A DNA stretch of 59,092 nt. It comes from Bacillus sp. AFS098217. GTDB lineage: Bacteria; Bacillota; Bacilli; Bacillales; Bacillaceae_G. The notes beneath the pieces were generated by a model, which worked only from the letters and a program-made list of their open reading frames with translations, ran no database searches and was not told where the DNA came from. Of this stretch, positions 32,470 to 41,706 are shown piece after piece (position 1 is the first letter of the stretch; each line of letters opens with the position of its first letter). Location of the stretch: positions 1 to 59,092 of the forward strand of contig NZ_NVPR01000053.1 in the NCBI RefSeq assembly GCF_002551815.1. The letters run 5' to 3'. The position numbers were made by a program, and so were the translations under genes.

Positions 32470-33030
32470 TTAAACTAGTTTTAAAAGTTTATCTGTTGTT
32501 AAAACTGTAGCAAACATTTCATGCAAACTTACTAATGCTAGCTTATGGATATCTTCTGCATGATAATAATTTCCATCATATGAGATTCTACCAAATGTAG
32601 CGGTCGCATCTGAAATGACATAAGTTGAAAAGCCTAAATTACCAGCCATACGAACTGAAGTGGATACACAATAGTCTGTTGTTAAACCGATAATGACGGC
32701 AGTTTCATAATTGTGTTCTCGTAAATATGTTTCTAAATTGGTTCCGATAAAAGCGCTATTCACATTTTTTTGAAATACTGGTTCATCTGGAAGAGGGATA
32801 GCAAAGTCTTTAAATTCACTTCCGCTGCTTTCTTTTCTTAATGGGTGATTTTCTTTATGTGAGATGTGCTGTACATGGATGACAGGACGGTTTGTTTTTC
32901 TCCATGTTTGTAATATAAGTTCCATGTTTGTTTCAGCGTGTATATTATTGCGTTTTCCCCAGTAATCATCCTCGAATCCTTTTTGAATATCAACTAGAAT
33001 AAGTGCAGCATTTTTAGGTAATTGGTTCAT
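32470..33030 (-). CDS. Isochorismatase-family cysteine hydrolase
   Basis: The 186-residue protein has the catalytic triad Asp14 (VDIQKGF), Lys89 (QKNVNSAF) and Cys121 (TTDYCVST). The family hydrolyses amides such as nicotinamide, or isochorismate and N-carbamoyl compounds. Substrate unknown. AAAGGAG precedes the ATG. It diverges from a LysR gene 124 bases away, its likely regulator. Confidence 0.88.
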   Translation of the reverse strand: MNQLPKNAALILVDIQKGFEDDYWGKRNNIHAETNMELILQTWRKTNRPVIHVQHISHKENHPLRKESSGSEFKDFAIPLPDEPVFQKNVNSAFIGTNLETYLREHNYETAVIIGLTTDYCVSTSVRMAGNLGFSTYVISDATATFGRISYDGNYYHAEDIHKLALVSLHEMFATVLTTDKLLKLV

Positions 33031-33154
33031 TTGTTATTCTCCTTTTCAAAAATGATTTGTTTTCTATTAAAAGAATATCAAGTATTGTAAAAGGAGAGAA
33101 TTTCCATTAATTTTGAAGGGTATAACAAAAAGTTTGAACAAGGGGATATAGAGG

Positions 33155-34015
33155 ATGGACATAGAGTGGTTACGGTGTTTTTTGCTTTGCTCAGAGTATA
33201 AAAGCTTTTCAAAAGTAGCAGAGCATTTCCATATTACGCAGCCAGCAGTAAGTAAACAAATAAAAAAACTAGAAGATGAATTAGGAGTAGAATTATTAAG
33301 CAGATCTTCACAAGGAATAAAATTAACAGAAGCAGGGATTCATTTTCAAAAAAGAATCATTCCATTTGTTGAGGAATGGGATAGTATTAGGAAAGAAATG
33401 AAAGGTATGGGAGAATCCATACATGTAGTGCTAGGCCTATTACCTAGTCTTGCAGCATTCTATCTTCCAGAAAAAATTATTGGAGGTAAGAGTGAGAATA
33501 TCAATATAGAAACCAAAGTATATGATATGTCTAAAGAGATTATGGAAGAAGTTGTATCAGGAAAGTTAGATGCAGGTTTAGTAGATGAAAAATGGGTGCC
33601 AAAACATCTTTGGAATAGACAATTATTTGTGGAGCCATATGACGTAGTTTTTCCGGAGAAACATTCATTTAGTAAAAAAGAAGATGTATTTATAAATGAA
33701 CTTTTAATAGAGAGTTTCGTTATGTATCCAATCGGCTGTGATATTCGAAGGGCGATTATAGAAGAATTTGAAAGACTGAAGGCAGAGCCTAATATTAGTT
33801 CTGAGGTATCATTTCGAGATTTTATTCTAGGTATGGTTGCTGCAGGAGCGGGAATTACAATTGTTCCACGGACGATTTCAGAGCGTATTGAACATTTACC
33901 GCTGCGCACTATACCAATTCGGGATTTTCAAAAACAAAGAGCAATATATTTGATTGCACGAAATGAAAGGGTTGGTAAAGCCCTTTTTAAAATGTTTACA
34001 GAAACTACTTTGTAA
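33155..34015 (+). CDS. LysR-type regulator
   Basis: The 286-residue protein has a standard N-terminal helix-turn-helix (FSKVAEHFHITQPAVSKQIKKLE, about residues 17-39) and an effector domain with GMVAAGAGITIVPR. AAGGGGAT and GAGG precede the ATG. It is divergent from the isochorismatase-family gene and probably controls it. It is only distantly similar to the island LysR. Confidence 0.85.
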   Translation: MDIEWLRCFLLCSEYKSFSKVAEHFHITQPAVSKQIKKLEDELGVELLSRSSQGIKLTEAGIHFQKRIIPFVEEWDSIRKEMKGMGESIHVVLGLLPSLAAFYLPEKIIGGKSENINIETKVYDMSKEIMEEVVSGKLDAGLVDEKWVPKHLWNRQLFVEPYDVVFPEKHSFSKKEDVFINELLIESFVMYPIGCDIRRAIIEEFERLKAEPNISSEVSFRDFILGMVAAGAGITIVPRTISERIEHLPLRTIPIRDFQKQRAIYLIARNERVGKALFKMFTETTL

Positions 34016-34123
34016 TTGTTAGAAGGTACTTTTTCATACAAATTAAAATAATAGAACCTATTTATTTTATATACACATACATATAAAATTAAACAAGTAA
34101 CATAGCAACAGGGGGGACATGTT

Positions 34124-34993
34124 TTGTTAGAAGGTAATCATGAGTTGGATTCAAAAAATGGCGTAAGTTTTAACAGTTTACGAGCTGACTGCGAGAATTG
34201 CTTCGGCTTGTGTTGTGTCGCACTACCTTTTGCAGCTTCGGTAGATTTTGCGGTTAATAAGGATGCTGGTAAGCCTTGCTCAAATCTGCAATCGGATTTT
34301 CGTTGTAGTATTCATAAAAACCTTAGACAGAAAGGGTTTAAAGGATGTACAGTTTTTGAGTGTTTTGGTGCAGGACAAAAGGTTTCTCAAGTTACTTTTG
34401 AGGGAATTGACTGGCGTACAGGACCAGAACAGGCAAAGAAAATGTATGACGTTTTTCCAGTTATGCATCAGCTTCATGAGATGCTTTGGTATTTGAATGA
34501 AGCTTTAACGTTAAAAGCGACACGTCCGATTCATAAGGAGATTCGTGCCGCGATTGATGAGACGGAACGACTTTCAAATCTTAGTCCAGATTCAATAATG
34601 GAACTAAATGTTCCATTACATCGAGCGGATATCAATACGCTTCTTTTAAAGACAAGCGAGTTAGTATGGATGGAGTCACGTCATCAGTATAAGAATTCGA
34701 AAAAAAATAAGAGGATTAATCATCGAGGAGCGAATCTTATGGGGGCAAAGCTTAGAAGAGCAGACCTTAGGGGAGCGAATCTAAGAGGGGCATACCTAAT
34801 TGCGGCAGATCTTCGAGACGCTGATTTAAGGTCAGCTGACTTTATTGGTGCTGATTTACGAGATGCTGATTTAAGAGGAGCAAATCTTACGGACAGCATT
34901 TTTCTTACTCAAGTCCAGATTAATGCAGCAAAAGGAGATGCAAACACGAAATTACCAGAGTTACTCTCTCGTCCAACACATTGGTCTGCTTGA
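34124..34993 (+). CDS. Cys-rich protein with C-terminal pentapeptide repeats
   Basis: The 289-residue protein combines two parts. The N-terminal 75 residues hold a cysteine cluster ([23 protein letters not shown]) like a metal or redox site. A helical middle follows. From about residue 205 to 262 come pentapeptide repeats ([20 protein letters not shown], and so on) that build a beta-helix. The start is TTG behind GGGGGGAC; the overlapping ATG is in another frame. The function is unknown; the combination is known in Bacillus pentapeptide proteins. Confidence 0.82.
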   Translation: MLEGNHELDSKNGVSFNSLRADCENCFGLCCVALPFAASVDFAVNKDAGKPCSNLQSDFRCSIHKNLRQKGFKGCTVFECFGAGQKVSQVTFEGIDWRTGPEQAKKMYDVFPVMHQLHEMLWYLNEALTLKATRPIHKEIRAAIDETERLSNLSPDSIMELNVPLHRADINTLLLKTSELVWMESRHQYKNSKKNKRINHRGANLMGAKLRRADLRGANLRGAYLIAADLRDADLRSADFIGADLRDADLRGANLTDSIFLTQVQINAAKGDANTKLPELLSRPTHWSA

Positions 34994-35017
34994 GCAAAAG
35001 GTAAATGAAACATCAAG

Positions 35018-35051
35018 ATCACTTACATATAAATGTATGTGATCCTTTTCT
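35018..35051 (+). terminator. Terminator of the pentapeptide gene
   Basis: GATCACTTACAT pairs with ATGTATGTGATC and is followed by CTTTTC. Confidence 0.75.
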
Positions 35052-35065
35052 TAGTAGAAAATAAA

Positions 35066-35102
35066 AACACAGGCTGTATTTTTTATAGCCTGTGTTTTTG
35101 TG
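35066..35102 (-). terminator. Terminator of the EamA gene
   Basis: AAAACACAGGCTGTA and TATAGCCTGTGTTTTT form a strong stem, usable in both directions. Confidence 0.8.
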
Positions 35103-35108
35103 TGATTC

Positions 35109-35996
35109 CTACTTGTTCTTTTCAAATGTAGTAATTACTACGCTAAATATAATAAGGGTACCACCAATAAAAAAATTGCTATTTAATGTTTCATTTAAAA
35201 GTAACCATCCTAATAAGGATCCTACAATAGGTTGAAAAAAGAAAAATAGTGAGCCAATACTAGCATCCATTAGCTCAAGTCCTTTATTCCACAGAAAAAA
35301 AGCACCTGCAGTGGAAATGATCCCTAAATATAATATACCTAGCAGTACATAGATATTTACATGTTCAATTGGATTCGATTGCGATTCCCAAATCATACAG
35401 GGGGTAATAAAAAATAGTGCAAAGAATATTGCATACGTTGTAATGACTAAGGATGAAAAGCGAGTAGAAGCAATTTTTACATAAATAGATAGCAAAGCCC
35501 ATGTAACAGCAGCTCCTACTAAAATGAGTGTTCCAATAAAATATGAACGAACTTCTATATCCCATCCAATGACGATAATGACACCTATTGTAGCTAAAAT
35601 GGTAGAAAATATTCTGCGAGCAGTTAGTTTCTCTTTCAAAATTAAAGCAGCAAATACGACCATAAATGCTGGAGTGGCTGATGTAACTAAAGAGCCTGTG
35701 TGGGCATCTGATAATTTCGTCCCAATAAATTGACATGTAATCGAGATGAAATAGCCAATGAAACCTATCCAAGCAAAAAGGAACCAGTCCCGTTTATGAA
35801 TACGTATCTTCTTGTTATGTTTTTGTTCTGTTGTTTTCAAAATTATATATAAAATGAAAAAAGCGATGATAAAGCGTAGCCAGACAAGCGTAAGCGGGGG
35901 AACGAAATCTAGTACATATTTACTTACAACGTACATACCACCCCAAATACTTGCTGCAAGAGATAAACATATAGCTCCTAAAATGGTTTGTTTCAT
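35109..35996 (-). CDS. EamA/DMT family exporter
   Basis: The 295-residue protein has ten hydrophobic segments in two EamA halves (LSLAASIWGGMYVVSKYVL in the first, TWALLSIYVKIASTR in the second). Such drug/metabolite transporters export amino acids or other metabolites; the substrate is not evident. The ATG has AGACGGAGG upstream. That site is complementary to an upstream leader segment (see the leader entry), so translation may be regulated. Confidence 0.85.
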   Translation of the reverse strand: MKQTILGAICLSLAASIWGGMYVVSKYVLDFVPPLTLVWLRFIIAFFILYIILKTTEQKHNKKIRIHKRDWFLFAWIGFIGYFISITCQFIGTKLSDAHTGSLVTSATPAFMVVFAALILKEKLTARRIFSTILATIGVIIVIGWDIEVRSYFIGTLILVGAAVTWALLSIYVKIASTRFSSLVITTYAIFFALFFITPCMIWESQSNPIEHVNIYVLLGILYLGIISTAGAFFLWNKGLELMDASIGSLFFFFQPIVGSLLGWLLLNETLNSNFFIGGTLIIFSVVITTFEKNK

Positions 35997-36007
35997 AGTG
36001 AAGTACC

Positions 36008-36094
36008 TCCGTCTATTTTTAGGATTGTATAGGATCCCTAAGACGAGGCATAGTTTATTTGTTATACAAATGCCCGCCCTAGTTTATAGACGGA
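36008..36094 (-). promoter_or_regulatory. Leader with possible ribosome-site sequestration ahead of the EamA gene
   Basis: In the minus-strand RNA, UCCGUCUAU (plus-strand 36086-36094) is the exact complement of AUAGACGGA (36008-36016), which contains most of the ribosome site AGACGGAGG. The 9-bp pairing across a 69-base loop would hide it. The loop repeats AUAAACUA twice. I do not recognise a known riboswitch class. Confidence 0.45.
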
Positions 36095-36203
36095 CAACTG
36101 GCTGGTCGTTTTCGAATAAATGGCTATAGTACATCTGTATTCTCCTTTCTGTGCTAATGTATAATAAGATTATAACTTAATTTTCAGATTATTGGAGGGT
36201 GTT

Positions 36204-36560
36204 ATGAAATATATTGCTATTTGGCCGCATGTGAGTAATTACCGAGACCCTATTTGTCTAGAAAAAGGAGATATGGTTTTAATCGGTAAGAAATATGCAG
36301 GACCTGAAAACTGGGATAATTGGGTATACTGCCACGAAGAGCGAAATAATCGGGAAGGCTGGGTACCAGAGCAACTGATACAACGCAATGCAGATGGTAC
36401 AGGATTCATTTTAGAAGGATATACGGCGAAGGAATTGAATATAGAAGTAGGAGAGATCCTTATTGGTTTACATGAATGGAATGGATGGATATGGTGTGGA
36501 AATCTAGAAAAAGAAGCTGAAGGCTGGGTACCAAAACAAAATTTAAAGCAATATAGGTGA
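36204..36560 (+). CDS. Tandem SH3-domain protein
   Basis: The 118-residue protein is made of two SH3-like halves with repeated features: WDNWVYCHEERNNREGWVPEQL and NGWIWCGNLEKEAEGWVPKQNL. No signal peptide is visible, so it is likely cytoplasmic. The role is unknown. TGGAGGGTG lies before the ATG at 36204. Confidence 0.8.
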   Translation: MKYIAIWPHVSNYRDPICLEKGDMVLIGKKYAGPENWDNWVYCHEERNNREGWVPEQLIQRNADGTGFILEGYTAKELNIEVGEILIGLHEWNGWIWCGNLEKEAEGWVPKQNLKQYR

Positions 36561-36729
36561 AAATTTTCAAAATGTAAGTAGATACATATTTTTGCGTTTA
36601 AAGCTTTTGTTAAAATATATGGTGATTTTTTTGCATATATTATAAATAATAAACCATCACGTTTGACTGTACAGTTTATGTATTGTATGATGTCCTTAAT
36701 ATAACTGAGGGGGGAAGATCGTTGGGAAG

Positions 36730-37137
36730 GTGTATCGAATCGGACAGTTGGCTCACTTGGCTCACGTATCGAAACGAACGATTGATTATTATACGAATCT
36801 AGGTATCTTAAAAGCGGAGCGATCTCAATCTAATTATCGCTATTACGACGAAACAGCATTTGAAACACTACAATTTATTGAGAAATGCAAAGAAATGCAT
36901 ATGCCGCTTTGTGAGATTAAAGAGAGGGTCGAGGAGAAGAAGAAGCTGCTCGGTGTCAATGAACACGTTTCGAAACAAGTGAATGAAGTGACAGAACATA
37001 TCCATCGATTAGAAACAGAGTTAACGCAGTTGAAACCTCTGTTAGATGGATTGACTGCTTCACAACGTGAAAAAATATCGAAATCTTTATCTGGTCAAAC
37101 GACAGCTTTAATGCAAGCACTGAGCATGTTTGTATAG
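36730..37137 (+). CDS. MerR-family regulator, YhdQ-like
   Basis: The 135-residue protein has an N-terminal MerR helix-turn-helix (RIGQLAHLAHVSKRTIDYYTNLGIL, residues 3-27) and a long dimer coiled coil (about 75-110). There is no cysteine in the usual metal-binding loop, so it is not a copper or mercury sensor of the classical type. The start is a GTG, with GAGGGGGGAAG somewhat far upstream. The next gene is an Mg2+ efflux-type protein, as in the B. subtilis yhdQ-yhdP neighbourhood. Confidence 0.8.
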   Translation: MYRIGQLAHLAHVSKRTIDYYTNLGILKAERSQSNYRYYDETAFETLQFIEKCKEMHMPLCEIKERVEEKKKLLGVNEHVSKQVNEVTEHIHRLETELTQLKPLLDGLTASQREKISKSLSGQTTALMQALSMFV

Positions 37138-37166
37138 TATATATTGTATCTATCCCCTTTAATTTC

Positions 37167-37222
37167 TGTATAGCGCTATGTTTTCTAACGGAATCAAATC
37201 AGAAAACATTATAGTATACAGG
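37167..37222 (+). promoter_or_regulatory. Leader hairpin ahead of the CorC/HlyC-type gene
   Basis: ATGTTTTCT pairs perfectly with AGAAAACAT, extended by GTATAG/TATAC further out. After AGGAGGTGG, a second hairpin, CCTTAGTT/AACTAAGG (37233-37252), ends right at the start codon, with AAGGGG in its 3' arm. The gene may be controlled at the RNA level. It is not the M-box I would recognise. Confidence 0.4.
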
Positions 37223-37258
37223 AGGTGGACACCTTAGTTTTTTAACTAAGGGGATTCA

Positions 37259-38581
37259 TTGGAAATATTTAATTTAGTCATGGTTGCGATTTTAATCGCA
37301 TTTACTGGATTTTTCGTAGCAGCAGAGTTTGCGATTGTTAAAATACGTTCAAGTCGCATTGATCAGCTTGTTGCGGAAGGAAAACGCGGTGCGTTAGCGG
37401 CGAAAAAGGTAACATCGAATTTAGATGAATATTTATCTGCTTGTCAATTAGGTATTACAGTTACAGCGATGGGACTCGGTTGGTTAGGTGAACCGACAAT
37501 AGAGAAACTGTTACATCCATTATTTGAGAAATGGAATTTAAATCCTTCCGTTTCACATGTATTAACTTTTGGTCTTGCATTTATGACGATGACATATTTG
37601 CACGTTGTAGTAGGGGAATTAGCTCCGAAAACGATGGCAATTCAAAAGGCTGAAAGGGTAACATTGTTATTTGCTGGACCTTTAATGATGTTCTATAAAG
37701 TGATGTATCCATTTATTTGGATACTGAATAGTTCAGCGCGTGTTGTAACTGGCTTATTCGGTTTGAAACCAGCTTCTGAACATGAAGTCGCACATACTGA
37801 AGAAGAATTACGTCTTATTCTTTCTGAAAGCTATGAAAGTGGAGAAATTAACCAAGCAGAATATAAGTATGTAAATAATATCTTTGAATTCGATAACCGC
37901 ATTGCAAAAGAGATTATGGTGCCACGAACAGAAATTGTTGGCTTCTATCTCGAAGATTCAGTAGAAGAGCACATGAAAGTGATCCAAAGTGAGCGATATA
38001 CGCGTTATCCAATCTTTGGAGAGGATAAAGATGATATTATTGGTATGGTTAACGTAAAAGATTTCTTTATTCGATATATGAAAAATGATAAAGAAGATTT
38101 GTCATCGATTCGTACGTATATGCGTCCGACTATTGAAGTTATGGAAACAACTCCAATTCATGATTTACTTCTGCAAATGCAGAAAAAGCGAATTCCAATG
38201 GCTGTGTTATATGATGAGTACGGAGGAACAGCTGGGATTGTAACGCTTGAAGACATATTGGAGGAAATCGTCGGTGAAATTCGTGACGAATATGATGAAG
38301 ACGAAGATCCGCCAATTCAACATGTAAATGATTATCACAAAATCGTTGATGGAAAAGTGTTAATTACAGAAGTGAAAGATTTATTTGGATTACACATTGA
38401 AGAAGAAGATGTGGATACAATTGGTGGATGGATTATGATGCAAAATCATGAAATTGAAGAAGGACAGTGCGTCGAAGCCGAAAATTATGAGTTTAAAGTA
38501 CTTGAAAAAGATGCTTATCAAATTAAACGCGTTGAAATTCGAAAAATTGATCATCAACAAGAGAAAGCAGCAACTGTGTAG
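37259..38581 (+). CDS. mpfA: CNNM/CorC-HlyC family protein, MpfA (YhdP)-like magnesium exporter
   Basis: The 440-residue protein has a DUF21/CNNM membrane domain (residues 1 to about 190: FFVAAEFAIVKIRSSRID), two CBS domains (about 205-330: EIMVPRTEIVGF and the HDLLLQMQKKRIPMAVLYDEYGG region) and a C-terminal CorC/HlyC domain. In B. subtilis the homologue MpfA exports Mg2+. The TTG start agrees with the usual N-terminus of the family. The paralogue cannot be settled from sequence alone. A terminator follows at 38566-38598. Confidence 0.82.
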   Translation: MEIFNLVMVAILIAFTGFFVAAEFAIVKIRSSRIDQLVAEGKRGALAAKKVTSNLDEYLSACQLGITVTAMGLGWLGEPTIEKLLHPLFEKWNLNPSVSHVLTFGLAFMTMTYLHVVVGELAPKTMAIQKAERVTLLFAGPLMMFYKVMYPFIWILNSSARVVTGLFGLKPASEHEVAHTEEELRLILSESYESGEINQAEYKYVNNIFEFDNRIAKEIMVPRTEIVGFYLEDSVEEHMKVIQSERYTRYPIFGEDKDDIIGMVNVKDFFIRYMKNDKEDLSSIRTYMRPTIEVMETTPIHDLLLQMQKKRIPMAVLYDEYGGTAGIVTLEDILEEIVGEIRDEYDEDEDPPIQHVNDYHKIVDGKVLITEVKDLFGLHIEEEDVDTIGGWIMMQNHEIEEGQCVEAENYEFKVLEKDAYQIKRVEIRKIDHQQEKAATV

Positions 38582-38598
38582 GTTGCTGCTTTTTTTCT
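38566..38598 (+). terminator. Terminator of the mpfA-like gene
   Basis: AAAGCAGCAAC pairs with GTTGCTGCTTTTTTT; the left arm overlaps the gene's last codons. Confidence 0.85.
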
Positions 38599-38632
38599 TA
38601 TACAAAGTAAAACTTGAAATTAGAGGTGGATA

Positions 38633-39023
38633 TTTTGATTTAAATAGCCTTACGTGTATATCGACTACAATTGTAGTGGTTTACTACTTATGTGGGTTGT
38701 TACTCCGTTTTCAAAACAAGTAGCAGGGTTTGATATCGGATTAGCAGTGAGTGCATATTGCTTTGGTTATTAGCCCGACGAGTGGAGAAAATCGGGGTAT
38801 TGTACTTAAGGAAAAAGTTCCTGGGATAGAGGTTTTAAATCGGTTTGCAGCTGCAATAGTAGGAGCCGTCATTATGTATGAAATTGAACATGAAATGGAA
38901 ATGTGAGCATTTTGTACAGGGATTTTAGGTGATCACTTTTTAATGATCGCGAATTTAGCGTATGCGAATGTACAGTTAGTAAAAGAAGAAGAGGAAAACA
39001 GGAAAAAATCACAGGGAATTTAA
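38633..39023 (+). pseudogene. Decayed membrane-protein gene
   Basis: Open pieces with protein-like composition run through several stops and frame changes: FDIGLAVSAYCFGY, then IEVLNRFAAAIVGAVIMYE..., then GDHFLMIANLAYANVQLVKEEEENRKKSQG. AGAGGTGG precedes the region. It looks like an old gene of about 130 codons. I cannot name the family. Confidence 0.45.
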
Positions 39024-39184
39024 AATAAGAAGATAAAAAAGAACTGGAAAATGGTTCTTTTTTATCTTCTTATGTCCTTTTGATTATTTTTCATAAAAAA
39101 CTAAAAAAATTTAGAAATCCCATCGCTTTCTAAAGGTTATATATGTTATTATGACAAAAGACTTTTTGAAAGAGGTGGATGAAA

Positions 39185-39730
39185 ATGTTACAAGCGCTAC
39201 TTATTTTTGTACTTCAAATTATTTATGTTCCAGTTTTAACAATCCGGACGATTTTGCTTGTAAAGAATCAAACAAGATCCGCTGCGGGTGTTGGATTGTT
39301 AGAAGGGGCAATTTACATTGTAAGTTTAGGAATTGTATTTCAGGATTTATCAAATTGGATGAATATTGTAGCCTATGTGATCGGTTTTAGCGCCGGACTT
39401 TTATTAGGTGGTTATATAGAAAATAAATTAGCAATTGGATATATTACGTATCAAGTTAGTTTACTAGACCGTTGTAATGAATTAGTTGATGAATTAAGAC
39501 ATGCTGGATTTGGGGTAACAGTATTTGAAGGGGAAGGGATAAATTCCGTCCGCTATCGTTTGGATATTGTTGCGAAACGTTCACGAGAGAAAGAACTCTT
39601 AGAAATTATTAACCAGATTGCGCCGAAAGCATTTATGTCTTCTTATGAGATTCGTTCTTTCAAAGGTGGCTATTTAACAAAAGCTATGAAAAAACGAGCA
39701 TTAATGAAAAAGAAAGATCATGCATCATGA
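39185..39730 (+). CDS. UPF0316 (DUF2179) membrane protein, YebE-like
   Basis: The 181-residue protein has two or three membrane segments, with [23 protein letters not shown] at the start, and a C-terminal DUF2179 domain ([17 protein letters not shown]). This is the normal UPF0316 layout. The function is unknown; DUF2179 domains may bind small ligands. The second ATG (39185) is best placed behind AGAGGTGG. Confidence 0.88.
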   Translation: MLQALLIFVLQIIYVPVLTIRTILLVKNQTRSAAGVGLLEGAIYIVSLGIVFQDLSNWMNIVAYVIGFSAGLLLGGYIENKLAIGYITYQVSLLDRCNELVDELRHAGFGVTVFEGEGINSVRYRLDIVAKRSREKELLEIINQIAPKAFMSSYEIRSFKGGYLTKAMKKRALMKKKDHAS

Positions 39731-39765
39731 AAAAAGGAGAAGCTGAAAGATGCTTCTCCTTTTTA
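39731..39765 (+). terminator. Terminator after the UPF0316 gene
   Basis: AAAAAGGAGAAGC pairs with GCTTCTCCTTTTT. Confidence 0.85.
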
Positions 39766-39805
39766 TTTTAGAGGTTGCAAAGGCAATTCATTTAGGAGGC
39801 TAAAG

Positions 39806-40999
39806 TTACATACTTTTCTTTTCAGATATTAATAAATCTGTTTTATGTTTTTGCGCTATATTTTTAAAAAAATGGAGTGAAATAAAACCAAACAGTCCTA
39901 TTCCGCCGAAAATAATCCAAGGTGTATCCATTCCTTTAAAGCTCGATGTAAACCATGTTCCGGTATAGTTCCCAATCATAAATCCGATAGCGAGTGATAG
40001 TTGATAAAATCCAAAATATGTAGCTGTATAAGATTCATTGCTGTAATTTGCAATTGTAATATCGGCATTAGGTAATACAAGTGTTTCACCGATTGTAAAT
40101 AAAATGACACAACCAAATAGCCAATATGGATGTGAAACCAAAGGAATAAGTAAAAAAGAAAGCCCCATTAACAACACACCGCATTTTACAATCGAAAGTG
40201 TGTTGTATTTGTGGAAGATTTTTCGAAATACAACCATAAACAAAACGCCTGTAATTGCATTCACTGTAATAACAAGTCCACCTAACTTTGTACTATGGCT
40301 AATGTTCGTCATATGAAGCGGAAGAGCTACAGTAAGCTGAGTAAACATAATATAAAAGAAAATCATGATAAATGAGAATGAAAGAAAATGCTTATTTTCA
40401 AAAACGGCTTTTAACCCAGATAAGATTTGTACATTTTCAGTAGAAACTTGGAAGTGAGATCTAAGAAGATAAAAAATGATAGCAAATAATAACATGAGTG
40501 ATCCGCTAAGTATAAATGGGTATAAAGGGCTCCATAAGAGTAATAGGCTACCAGCAATTGGACCGATAATCGCACCGCTGTTAAAAGCGAGGTTTAAATA
40601 TGTAAATAAATCTTTTCGGAAATGAGCTGGCTGTGAGCCGAATACAGCACGAGCAGCCGGTTCATAAAATGCACTTCCAAATCCAATTAGCGAAGCGGAA
40701 ATGGAAATCGTATGGAACTCTGAAAATATTCCTAAACAAATAAAGCCAATACCTCTTAATAGCAAGCCGGATATCATCATAATCATATAGCCAACTTTGT
40801 CGGCAATGATACCAGAAAATAAAGGGATAACTCGTGATGTAATCGTCATAATCGTTAAGATTGTTCCTACTTGCATGGCGGAAAAGTGTAAAAAACTCGA
40901 TAAATAGATAGCAAGGAAAGCATATACAGCAAAGTATCCAAATGCCATAAAAAATGATGAAATGAGTATAACACGTATAGGTATTGAAAAGTTTTTCAT
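39806..40999 (-). CDS. MFS transporter
   Basis: The 397-residue protein has 12 membrane segments and a GIIADKVGY loop between helices 2 and 3 (motif A-like). Residues GSAFYEPAARAVFGS in helix 4-5 resemble the drug-exporter group. The substrate is unknown. GGAGGCTG precedes the ATG. Single gene. Confidence 0.82.
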   Translation of the reverse strand: MKNFSIPIRVILISSFFMAFGYFAVYAFLAIYLSSFLHFSAMQVGTILTIMTITSRVIPLFSGIIADKVGYMIMMISGLLLRGIGFICLGIFSEFHTISISASLIGFGSAFYEPAARAVFGSQPAHFRKDLFTYLNLAFNSGAIIGPIAGSLLLLWSPLYPFILSGSLMLLFAIIFYLLRSHFQVSTENVQILSGLKAVFENKHFLSFSFIMIFFYIMFTQLTVALPLHMTNISHSTKLGGLVITVNAITGVLFMVVFRKIFHKYNTLSIVKCGVLLMGLSFLLIPLVSHPYWLFGCVILFTIGETLVLPNADITIANYSNESYTATYFGFYQLSLAIGFMIGNYTGTWFTSSFKGMDTPWIIFGGIGLFGFISLHFFKNIAQKHKTDLLISEKKSM

Positions 41000-41110
41000 A
41001 GACAGCCTCCTACAATGTAACCATTAAAAGTTTTTACTGGTTAACTATTTTATATTATTATTATACATAAAGTCAGAAAAAAGTAAATTTTAGAAAGATG
41101 GTGAAGGGAT

Positions 41111-41659
41111 TTGAGCCATGGCCAAGAGGCACCAGGACAATTAGAAGTTGTAAGAGATTTTTTAAATACATGGAGAATTCCAAATGACACAAGAAATCCG
41201 ATAGATGAGCTGAATACGATAGACGATGTATTTCAATTTATGAGAACTCATTTTGATGAGGAGTTTTCGTTTGGTACGTTGGACGAGCTGAAACGATTTC
41301 GAGATGGAATTCGTTTTGCAGTTGAGGAGCAAAATGCAATGCAAAAGTGGTTTGAAAAATATCCATTTCGCGTGTGTGTGACAGAAAATATGGACGCTAT
41401 TACATATGAACCAATTGGAGAACAAAATTTCTATACGATGATTTTACAAATTATTTTGACGGCTATTGATCAAAAGAAGTGGGGCCGATTAAAAGCATGT
41501 CCGGATTGCCGCTGGGTCTTTTACGATCATTCTCGCAATGGAAGTAAACGCTGGTGTGGTATGTATGCAGGTAGTAAAGAAGGGAGAGCGTGCGGGACGA
41601 TTGCGAAAGTGAAAAATTATCGTGCGAAGAGAAAAGGGCGGTCAGGTTACAACGTTTAA
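41111..41659 (+). CDS. CGNR zinc-finger protein (ABATE domain)
   Basis: The 182-residue protein has an N-terminal ABATE stress-domain-like region (VRDFLNTWRIPNDTRNP...) and a C-terminal treble clef: CPDCRWVFYDHSRNGSKRWC followed by CGTIAKVKNYRAKRK. These are putative transcription regulators. The motif CGNR appears as CGTI/CGMY variants. The start is TTG with GAAGGGA upstream. Confidence 0.82.
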   Translation: MSHGQEAPGQLEVVRDFLNTWRIPNDTRNPIDELNTIDDVFQFMRTHFDEEFSFGTLDELKRFRDGIRFAVEEQNAMQKWFEKYPFRVCVTENMDAITYEPIGEQNFYTMILQIILTAIDQKKWGRLKACPDCRWVFYDHSRNGSKRWCGMYAGSKEGRACGTIAKVKNYRAKRKGRSGYNV

Positions 41660-41706
41660 TTTCTAGAAACAGTGCAGTATTTCATTAAAAATACTGCACT
41701 GTTTAC

